A stretch of DNA of 13,155 nucleotides, taken from the NCBI GenBank assembly GCA_002415485.1, contig DHYU01000064.1, positions 1 through 13,155 on the forward strand. Reading direction: 5' to 3'. A program made the position numbers and the translations under genes. The stretch comes from Proteobacteria bacterium UBA5122. Its GTDB lineage: Bacteria; Pseudomonadota; Gammaproteobacteria; Tenderiales; Tenderiaceae. The notes beneath the pieces were generated by a model that was not told the DNA's origin, made no database searches, and worked only from the letters and a program-made list of their open reading frames with translations. Positions 1-6,098 of the stretch are shown here, in pieces (within the stretch, counting starts at the first letter, position 1; each line of letters starts with the position of its first letter).

Positions 1-413
1 TTGGTCTGGATCTGGTAGAAATTGGCGGGCAGCTGTTTGTAGCTGCGGATCTCGCCGCGGATCAGGTCGGTGATGACCTCTTCGTGGGTCGGGCCAAAAC
101 AGAAGTCGCGCTCATGGCGATCTTTCAATCGCAGCATCTCGTCGCCCATCTTCTCCCAACGGCCCGACTCCTGCCACAACTCGGCAGGCTGTACCGCCGG
201 CATCAGCACCTCCTGCGCGCCCGAACGGTTCATCTCCTCGCGTACTATCGCCTCCACCTTGCGCAACACGCGCAGCCCCAGCGGCAGCCAGGTATACAGG
301 CCCGACGCCAGCTTGCGGATCATGCCTGCACGCAGCATCAGCTGGTGGCTCACCACCTCGGCATCGTTAGGGGTTTCACGGAGGGTGGCCAACAAAAATT
401 GGGAGGTACGCAT
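1..413 (-). CDS. proS: Prolyl-tRNA synthetase, N-terminal part (cut by the window's left edge)
   Basis: This gene charges tRNA-Pro with proline in the cytoplasm. The 137 complete residues visible begin MRTSQFLLATLRETPNDAE and include the class II synthetase N-terminal core. Features seen are the GLYTWLPLG stretch (around residues 38-46), the motif 1 region with SGAQEVLMPAVQPAELW (around 64-80), and motif 2 beginning FCFGPTHEEVITDLIRGE (around 104-121). These match the bacterial-type (long) ProS family, which is about 570 residues, so roughly three quarters of the protein lies outside the window. The start at 413 is the first Met that fits the family N-terminus; a GGAAG element lies about 11 bases upstream. 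It is transcribed divergently from the small membrane protein gene at 561. Family identity is nearly certain. Editing-domain content cannot be judged from this fragment. Confidence 0.96.
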   Translation of the reverse strand, partial: MRTSQFLLATLRETPNDAEVVSHQLMLRAGMIRKLASGLYTWLPLGLRVLRKVEAIVREEMNRSGAQEVLMPAVQPAELWQESGRWEKMGDEMLRLKDRHERDFCFGPTHEEVITDLIRGEIRSYKQLPANFYQIQT

Positions 414-450
414 GGTTCGATCGTCTTCCGGCTAAAAATGAGGAGCGCCA

Positions 451-456
451 ATTCTA
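451..456 (-). promoter_or_regulatory. Possible -10 element for proS
   Basis: On the minus strand the sequence reads TAGAAT, five of six matches to TATAAT, 38 bases upstream of the proS ATG. No good -35 is seen at 16-18 bases; the corresponding hexamer is about TGGCAT. The spacer 414-560 between proS and the divergent gene holds nothing else I can support. Confidence 0.3.
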
Positions 457-560
457 ACGATCCCGCCCCCGCCATGCCAGCGACGATGTTTATTCAAAGA
501 TGCACGCCGCCGCCAAGCCGGGTACCATGCGGGGCAAAAACCGCAGCGGATCGGACCAGC

Positions 561-923
561 ATGAGCAGCAAACGCAGAAAAATCTTCTTTTCGACCATGG
601 GCATGAGCATCCTCGTCGGCACCGCCGTGCTCTTTTTCTATATCGAAGAGCGCAAATACGAGGCCCTCTACTACCAGACCGAACTGGACAAACTGCAGCA
701 GCAACACAGCGGCATCCACTACCTGATCGACGCAGTCAACAGCCACGGCTCGGCCATCGCCAGCCTCAAGTACGCCGACGGCATCCGCCGCCTCAATCCG
801 GAACAGGCCGAGGCCCTGCTCAAGGCAATCAAGGACAATACCGCCAGCGAACAACTACAGCACGACTACAAACTCAGCGCCAGTGAGGTCGATACCCTGC
901 GCCAGTTATTTTTCGCGCCTTAA
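561..923 (+). CDS. Small single-pass membrane protein of unknown function
   Basis: The 120-residue protein begins MSSKRRKIFF and is not one I recognise. A basic N-terminus (KRRK, residues 4-7) is followed by one hydrophobic segment at about residues 8-27. That predicts a membrane anchor with the C-terminus in the periplasm. Residues about 28-50 (EERKYEALYYQTELDKLQQQ) are charged and could form a short coiled coil. The rest is polar and helical, with the repeated theme of Leu/Ala and charged residues, ending in LRQLFFAP. The open frame continues upstream to 84 across proS, but codons before 561 are low-complexity and overlap proS, so Met 561 is chosen. The ribosome site is weak (GGA about 5 bases upstream). 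The DoxX-like gene follows after 38 bases, suggesting co-transcription. Confidence 0.72.
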   Translation: MSSKRRKIFFSTMGMSILVGTAVLFFYIEERKYEALYYQTELDKLQQQHSGIHYLIDAVNSHGSAIASLKYADGIRRLNPEQAEALLKAIKDNTASEQLQHDYKLSASEVDTLRQLFFAP

Positions 924-961
924 GTGCCGCTAAAACTCAAACCCAGCCTTTTGGATTCACG

Positions 962-1321
962 ATGAATATGCGAATTGCCACCTACATTCTTGCTCTGATC
1001 TTTTTCGCCTCAGGTGCGGCCAAGCTTGCCGCACTGCCATTCGAGGTTGAGGCCTTTGCGCGCTGGGGATACCCGCCCGCCTTCATGTATCTCACCGGAG
1101 TGATCGAGGTGATCGCTGCGCTGGGGCTGCTGATCCCCCGCCTCTCGGCACTCGTTTCGTTGTGCATGGCAGCCTTCATGCTCGGCGCCATCGGCACCCA
1201 TCTCATGCATGCTGAGTGGGGCATGCTCGTGCTCGCAACAGGCATTGCCGCGCTGGCGGCGTGGCGCGGTTGGTCGGGGCGTTGCGAGATTCGGCGGCTG
1301 CTCGGCCGAACAAGTCCGTAA
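962..1321 (+). CDS. DoxX-like four-helix membrane protein
   Basis: The 119-residue protein is almost entirely hydrophobic, with four predicted transmembrane helices at about residues 5-24, 43-60, 63-81 and 86-104. It has the features of the DoxX-like family: FFASGAAKLAALP after helix 1, a Glu in helix 2 (GVIEVIAALGLLIP) and the small hydrophobic core. Members of this family are inner-membrane proteins of mostly unknown biochemical role; some relatives are linked to thiosulfate:quinone oxidation or redox stress, but nothing here proves that. A second in-frame ATG (968) lies two codons downstream, so the start could be either. The Shine-Dalgarno site is poor. It probably shares a transcript with the small membrane protein upstream and ends just before an inverted repeat. 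Confidence 0.82.
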   Translation: MNMRIATYILALIFFASGAAKLAALPFEVEAFARWGYPPAFMYLTGVIEVIAALGLLIPRLSALVSLCMAAFMLGAIGTHLMHAEWGMLVLATGIAALAAWRGWSGRCEIRRLLGRTSP

Positions 1322-1338
1322 CTGAAATATTCGTCTGC

Positions 1339-1362
1339 CAACATGAACCAGTGTTCATGTTG
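1339..1362. terminator. Perfect 10-bp inverted repeat between convergent genes, possible bidirectional terminator
   Basis: The arms CAACATGAAC (1339-1348) and GTTCATGTTG (1353-1362) pair perfectly around a four-base CAGT loop. It lies 17 bases after the DoxX-like stop and 20 bases after the RND pump stop, where a shared terminator is expected. No run of T follows on either strand, so it would be a weak or Rho-assisted terminator; a protein-binding palindrome is the alternative. Confidence 0.5.
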
Positions 1363-1382
1363 TTAGCTCAATCGTAATCAGT

Positions 1383-4300
1383 CTACTTCGTTCCCAGTGC
1401 CCTCTTAGGCATCACTGCCACCATCATTCGGCGACAGCCACCACTGATATCCTGCCCCACCAGATACAAACACGGAATCAGCAACAGCGTCAGCGGTGTT
1501 GCGAACAACAAGCCCCAGGCCAGCGCAAGCGCCATCGGCCCCATGTACGGGTCCGCGCCACCGATACCATAGGCGAGCGGCATTAAACCGGCGACGGTGG
1601 AGACAGTCGTCAACACCACCGCGCGCAGGCGGTTGGCCGTGCCCTGGGCGACGATCTCACGCAAGTTCATATCAGGATGTTTTTTGCGCAGTTCATTGAT
1701 ATGTGCGACCAAGACCAACGAATCATTGACCACCACACCGGCGAGGCCGACGATGCCGATCATCGCAAGAAAACCGAGCGATTCGTCGTGGATGTTAAAA
1801 CCGATGATGACGCCGACCAGGCCAAATGGAATGGCCGTCATCACCATCAGCGGCTGAAATACCGAGTTAAACAGCAGCACCAGCAACAGGTAGATACCAA
1901 CCACGGCTATGCCCATGATGACCATCAACTCGTTGACTGATTGCTGGCTCTCTTCCGCCTCACCACCGATGACCAAGGACATGCCCGGATAATCACGTTC
2001 GACATCAAACGCCGCCTGCACCGCGCGCGATACCTTGAGCGCCGTGGTCACATCCTTGTTGATGTCTCCGGTAATCGTGATCGACCGATCACCCTTGTAA
2101 TGGGTAAACACCGCCGGCCCCGGTGCCGAGACAAACTTGGCAACATGCCTGAGTGGCGTGAGATGGCCGTTGCGATTCGGCAGCGTCAACTCACCCAGTG
2201 ATGCAGGATTTTTACGCACATGCTCGTTAAAGATCACGCGAAAGTCGACATCCTCCTCGCCATAACGGACACTGGTCACCACCTCGCCGCCGTAGGCAAT
2301 GCGCACGTTACGCGCCACATCCGCCACCGAGATCCCGACTCGCGCCAGTTGTTCGTAATCGAATTTAATCTCGACTTGTTCCTTGCCATGTTTGTCATCG
2401 CGATTGAGGTCTTGAGCCCCATCAAAACCTTCGAGAAACCGATACACATCATCGGCCAAGCGTTGACGTTGCGCATCATCACTACCCACCACACGCACCG
2501 TGATCGGCAGACCGACGGGCGGCCCTCCGGTATCGATCTGGAAAAAGGCGCGGTCTACACCATCGATCTGATCGACCTTGGCCCGCAACTCATCGACGAT
2601 TTGATCGGCGCTACGCTCACGACTGGCATAGGGCGTGAGATAGACCCAGGCCGCACCATTGTTCTCGCGCACACTGGAACCGATATCACCATAGGTGCCG
2701 ATGCGAGTGACATAGGACGACAACTCGTGCCCATCCATCTCATCCAATACTTTCTCAACCTCTCGCATCACATCCGAGGTGGCCAACAGCGACGAACCCA
2801 ATGGCGTCTCAACCATGATGATGAAACGCTCCGCCGTCGACGAGGGGAATAACACAAAGTCCATATACTTGTAGGCATACTCCAAGGCACCGGCCAAACC
2901 AGCACAAAACGCCAACACCCATAGATAACGCCAACGCAGCAGACGGGTCAGCAGCCGCTGATATCCATGCCGCCATGCATCGGAATAACGCTGTTTACGA
3001 GACACGCCACCATTCGGTTTCATCCCCCCAGCCAAATGAGCAGGTAACGCGCATGTCGATTCCAGCATCGAAACAATCAGGGCCAAGGTGATGACCAGCG
3101 GGATCACATAGACAAACTTACCCAACATGCCCGGCATGAAGAACAACGGCGCAAAGGCGATAAAGGTCGTCAGTATCGTGGTGATGACCGGTTTAAATAC
3201 CTCCCGCAGACCATCGACTGCGGCCTCGGTCGGTGACTTACCCATTTCGGAGTGACGATAGATACTTTCAGAAATAATGATCGCATCATCGACGATGATG
3301 CCGAGCACCAACACCATCGCGGTCAGAGTGATGCTGTCGAGAAACACACCGAACATCGGCAACATAAATATCGTACCGAGTATCGATACCGGAATCCCCA
3401 ACGCCACCCAAAAGGCAACCCTGAGATTGAGAAATAATGCCAGGACGATAATCACCGCCGCCAGACCAATGAGGCCATTATTCAGAACGATCGAGAAACG
3501 GTCCCTGACGTATTTGGACTCATCCGAACTGAGGATCAACTGCACGCCTTCCGGCAACAAGGCACTTTCTTTTTCAACCAGGGCGCGAATTCTATCGGCG
3601 GTGCGAATGATATCGGCGGACTCGGACTTAAAGGCGATAAACGAAATGGCCTCTTCGCCGCCCACCCGTGAGGCCACCGTCTCTTCTTCAAAGTCGTCGT
3701 TGATTCTGGCCAGGTCTCGCACCTTGATACTTGGGCCATCAAAGGTCGTGCGCACAATCACATCGCCCACTTCCTGCGGGTCGCGAAACTGCGCCAGCGT
3801 CACGATGTTCTTTTCGCTGGTATACGACTCAAAGTCACCGCCAGTAGCACGGACATTACGCGCCTGTATCGCGCCCACCACTTCGGCCAAGGAAACTTCT
3901 TTTTGTTGCAACGCGTCCGGATCGACCTCGACCCGCACCTCACGTGCACGATAACCAAAGCGCTCCACCCTGGAGACGCCATCGATGTTCTCCAGCTTCT
4001 TTTCAAAACGCCGCGCCAAGGCGCGTAGTTCGTCATACGGCAGATCTCCCGCCAGTCCCACCTCCATCATCGGGAAACTGGCCGTAGTGAGTTCAGTCAC
4101 CAGGGGCGACTCTGTGACCTCGGAGGGAAAATCCGTTACACGCGATACCGCCTCGCGAATATCCCGCACCACCTTTTCTTCATCGCTTACATCAGGGTCG
4201 ACGACGATGTAAACCGTGGATGCGTTTTCCATCGACCACGAGGTGTAGCGTTTGATACCCGTGACCTGTTTGAGCTCCTGCTCAATCTCATTCGTCACCA

Positions 4301-4490
4301 TCAACTCCACATCCTCGGGCGATGCGCCGGGATACGTCGTGGTGATCAACAATTCACCGAATTCAACGGAGGGAAAACTATCGCGTTTGATCGTCGCCAG
4401 CGAACTCAAACCCAGAAGGATGATCAGCAGCGTAATGACATAGGCCAGCAGATTGCGCTCGGCAAAAAATCGAAAGAAGGCCATGATCAC
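1383..4490 (-). CDS. RND efflux pump, inner-membrane permease (AcrB-type)
   Basis: This is a proton-driven exporter of the AcrB/HAE type, about 1035 residues (AcrB is 1049). Layout: TM1 at about 12-31, first periplasmic porter region to about 330, TM2-6 at about 335-480, TM7 at about 523-541, second periplasmic region to about 850, then TM8-12. The TM4 proton-relay pair is present in GIIVDDAIIISE (Asp401/Asp402). The TM10 equivalent reads GVVVNDSLVLV, so the AcrB relay lysine (K940) appears replaced by Val/Asn, while RLRAVVLTT in TM11 keeps the conserved Arg. The frame can open at GTG 4490, which overlaps the TolC gene stop by one base (TAGTG). ATG 4484 has a better-spaced AGGGGAG site (8 bases) and gives MAFFRFFAERNLLAYV, the usual family N-terminus; I favour 4484. 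Substrate cannot be told. No adaptor gene is adjacent. Confidence 0.95.
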   Translation of the reverse strand: MIMAFFRFFAERNLLAYVITLLIILLGLSSLATIKRDSFPSVEFGELLITTTYPGASPEDVELMVTNEIEQELKQVTGIKRYTSWSMENASTVYIVVDPDVSDEEKVVRDIREAVSRVTDFPSEVTESPLVTELTTASFPMMEVGLAGDLPYDELRALARRFEKKLENIDGVSRVERFGYRAREVRVEVDPDALQQKEVSLAEVVGAIQARNVRATGGDFESYTSEKNIVTLAQFRDPQEVGDVIVRTTFDGPSIKVRDLARINDDFEEETVASRVGGEEAISFIAFKSESADIIRTADRIRALVEKESALLPEGVQLILSSDESKYVRDRFSIVLNNGLIGLAAVIIVLALFLNLRVAFWVALGIPVSILGTIFMLPMFGVFLDSITLTAMVLVLGIIVDDAIIISESIYRHSEMGKSPTEAAVDGLREVFKPVITTILTTFIAFAPLFFMPGMLGKFVYVIPLVITLALIVSMLESTCALPAHLAGGMKPNGGVSRKQRYSDAWRHGYQRLLTRLLRWRYLWVLAFCAGLAGALEYAYKYMDFVLFPSSTAERFIIMVETPLGSSLLATSDVMREVEKVLDEMDGHELSSYVTRIGTYGDIGSSVRENNGAAWVYLTPYASRERSADQIVDELRAKVDQIDGVDRAFFQIDTGGPPVGLPITVRVVGSDDAQRQRLADDVYRFLEGFDGAQDLNRDDKHGKEQVEIKFDYEQLARVGISVADVARNVRIAYGGEVVTSVRYGEEDVDFRVIFNEHVRKNPASLGELTLPNRNGHLTPLRHVAKFVSAPGPAVFTHYKGDRSITITGDINKDVTTALKVSRAVQAAFDVERDYPGMSLVIGGEAEESQQSVNELMVIMGIAVVGIYLLLVLLFNSVFQPLMVMTAIPFGLVGVIIGFNIHDESLGFLAMIGIVGLAGVVVNDSLVLVAHINELRKKHPDMNLREIVAQGTANRLRAVVLTTVSTVAGLMPLAYGIGGADPYMGPMALALAWGLLFATPLTLLLIPCLYLVGQDISGGCRRMMVAVMPKRALGTK

Positions 4491-5929
4491 TACTCCCCTT
4501 GCAGGCCACGCACATCACCGAGCAAACGGTCACTCAGCGATTGGTATTGCAGCCATAGTCGCTGATAGGTAGCCGCGTTTTCGGCATAGGCCAGTTGTGC
4601 ATTCTGCTCGTTATCTCGACTTTGGATGACAAAGGTCAGTTCGCTGCGCCCTTGATTATGCAGCCGCAGCTCTTCCTCGGTTTTTTGCTTCGCGATATCG
4701 ATTTGACGCTGATTAAGCGCCAATACATCCAACAGGACCGTCATCTGCGCATGTAACTGACGCATCTGCGCCGCCAGTTGCAGCAACACATTGGCCCGTT
4801 GCTGACGCAACTGTTGCTGTTGCAAACGGGCACGACTGACATCGGCCTTTGCGGTGCGTTGTCCCAATGGATAACGGAAATTAAAACCGATGCTGTATTG
4901 TGGCTGATCCAGGTCGTATGAATCATTAAAATCAGGATGTTCGCTGGCAAGACCGGCGCCTAGAACCAGGTCCAGCTCAGGTCGGGTTTGATTCTCCAAA
5001 CCATCCAGCTCTTGTTGTGCCTGCCCTAATCTCAAGTCAATTGCTTTCAATAAGCGCGACTCAATGGTCATCGTTGCCAGCACCTCATCCAGGGAAGGTG
5101 GTGCATCGGTACGATACAAATCAAATGCAGGTGTCGCTTGAGGGAGCGTCTCATCACCACTCTCGGTCGCCAGCCAAATCTGTAAGGCCTGGTGTTGGGC
5201 TGCAATACGCTGCCGCGCCTGTTGTGCGGTGATGACTGCGTCCTGCGCCCGCAATACATCCACCTCAGCCGCCAGCCGCGCACGGCGCTTCTGTTGGCTG
5301 CGCTGCAGCTCCTCTTCCGCCAACAGCAAACGATTATTCGCAATCCGATACTGTTCATGCAGCCACACCCAATCGAGATAGGCCAGCGCCCGCTGCGCCA
5401 GAAAATCCTCCTGCACCTCGTCGGCCTGGATCGCCGCCACATCGACTTCATACGCCTGTAGCTCATATGCAAGACGACTCAGGACACCCCCGCGATTTTT
5501 AAGCAAGGGCAGGCTGTAACTCAGATTAAGACCGTGGCTGTGTTCCTCCAGTGTATTCAGCGAGCTTGGATACTGCTGATCGAGATAGTGGTAGTCATAA
5601 TTCAGTGCCAGCCGACTGCCATCGGCCCAGAACTCACGCTCAACACCGGCGCGCGCACCAAACTGCGCATCTTTCTCAGCAAAAAAACCATTGCCTGCAC
5701 TGCGTTCACGATACTGATAGCCAGGGTTGGCGACGACCACCCAATCCTCAGCCCCGGCATAGGCACGCTGCTGTTGCTCGGCGATCTGGGCATTCATTTC
5801 CTGCTGATCAAAAAAGGGATGATTGGCATAAACCTGGCGCAGAAAATGATGTAGTTCGACCCCACGATCAGCCGATGCGGGTGAACTCACTCCCATGCCT
5901 ATCAATATCCCCAGCAACGCTCTTTGCAT
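4490..5929 (-). CDS. TolC-family outer-membrane channel protein
   Basis: The 479-residue product is an outer-membrane efflux channel of the TolC/OprM superfamily. From Met 5929 it begins MQRALLGILIGMGVSSPASA, a typical signal peptide with an ASA cleavage site and no lipobox cysteine, so it is not a lipidated OprM type. Two repeat halves follow, with long Gln/Arg/Ala-rich helices at about 160-260 and 355-460 that would form the periplasmic tunnel, and beta segments around GLNLSYSLPLL and YSIGFNFRYPLG. The frame stays open up to 5977, and Met 5944 is an alternative. The likely promoter -10 box overlaps the 5977 start, so a start at 5944 or 5929 is needed; 5929 gives the cleanest signal peptide. 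It overlaps the RND gene by one base, so the two are surely co-translated. It should pair with that pump. Confidence 0.92.
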   Translation of the reverse strand: MQRALLGILIGMGVSSPASADRGVELHHFLRQVYANHPFFDQQEMNAQIAEQQQRAYAGAEDWVVVANPGYQYRERSAGNGFFAEKDAQFGARAGVEREFWADGSRLALNYDYHYLDQQYPSSLNTLEEHSHGLNLSYSLPLLKNRGGVLSRLAYELQAYEVDVAAIQADEVQEDFLAQRALAYLDWVWLHEQYRIANNRLLLAEEELQRSQQKRRARLAAEVDVLRAQDAVITAQQARQRIAAQHQALQIWLATESGDETLPQATPAFDLYRTDAPPSLDEVLATMTIESRLLKAIDLRLGQAQQELDGLENQTRPELDLVLGAGLASEHPDFNDSYDLDQPQYSIGFNFRYPLGQRTAKADVSRARLQQQQLRQQRANVLLQLAAQMRQLHAQMTVLLDVLALNQRQIDIAKQKTEEELRLHNQGRSELTFVIQSRDNEQNAQLAYAENAATYQRLWLQYQSLSDRLLGDVRGLQGE

Positions 5930-5975
5930 GTTATTTCCGGACATCCAATACCCTGTCATCTCGATCGATATGTGC

Positions 5976-6005
5976 AAGATAATGCTTCACATACTGGTCT
6001 TTTAA
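5976..6005 (-). promoter_or_regulatory. Putative sigma70 promoter of the TolC-RND operon
   Basis: On the minus strand, TTAAAA (6005-6000) and TATCTT (5981-5976) are 18 bases apart, each four of six to consensus. Transcription would start near 5969, giving a leader of about 40 bases to the ATG at 5929. The weak boxes fit a promoter that needs an activator, and two direct repeats lie just upstream. Confidence 0.4.
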
Positions 6006-6011
6006 CGCATA

Positions 6012-6033
6012 AGACCGTGTAACCAGACCGAGT
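6012..6033. promoter_or_regulatory. Direct 9-bp repeats upstream of the TolC promoter, candidate activator site
   Basis: AGACCGTGT (6012-6020) and AGACCGAGT (6025-6033) differ at one base and are 13 bases apart start to start. They lie directly upstream of the candidate -35 box (6000-6005) of the TolC-RND operon. MalT-type regulators bind asymmetric sites arranged as direct repeats, so the adjacent LuxR/MalT-type protein is the natural candidate; that assignment is inference. The outer bases AAGAC (6011) and GTCTT (6032) can also pair as a short inverted repeat. Confidence 0.38.
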
Positions 6034-6080
6034 CTTAAGCGTCTCCCGGCCCAAGGATCTGATAACACGGGCGCATACGC

Positions 6081-6098
6081 ATCACCCGAATGGGTGAT
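6081..6098 (-). terminator. Short hairpin right after the regulator's stop codon
   Basis: ATCACCC (6081-6087) and GGGTGAT (6092-6098) pair perfectly around a four-base loop, touching the stop codon of the LuxR/MalT-type gene. There is no T-run after it in the direction of transcription, so it would only be a weak attenuator or a 3' end stabiliser. It could alternatively be an operator for the downstream TolC-RND operon. Confidence 0.35.

Noticed and set aside
84..560. In-frame extension of the small membrane protein upstream to position 84
   Set aside because: It lies antisense to proS and its translation is His/Arg/Leu/Gln-rich shadow sequence; the natural start with the basic N-terminus and membrane segment is at 561.
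2220..2852. 210-residue plus-strand open frame inside the RND gene
   Set aside because: It is antisense to strongly conserved RND coding sequence and has no recognisable features.
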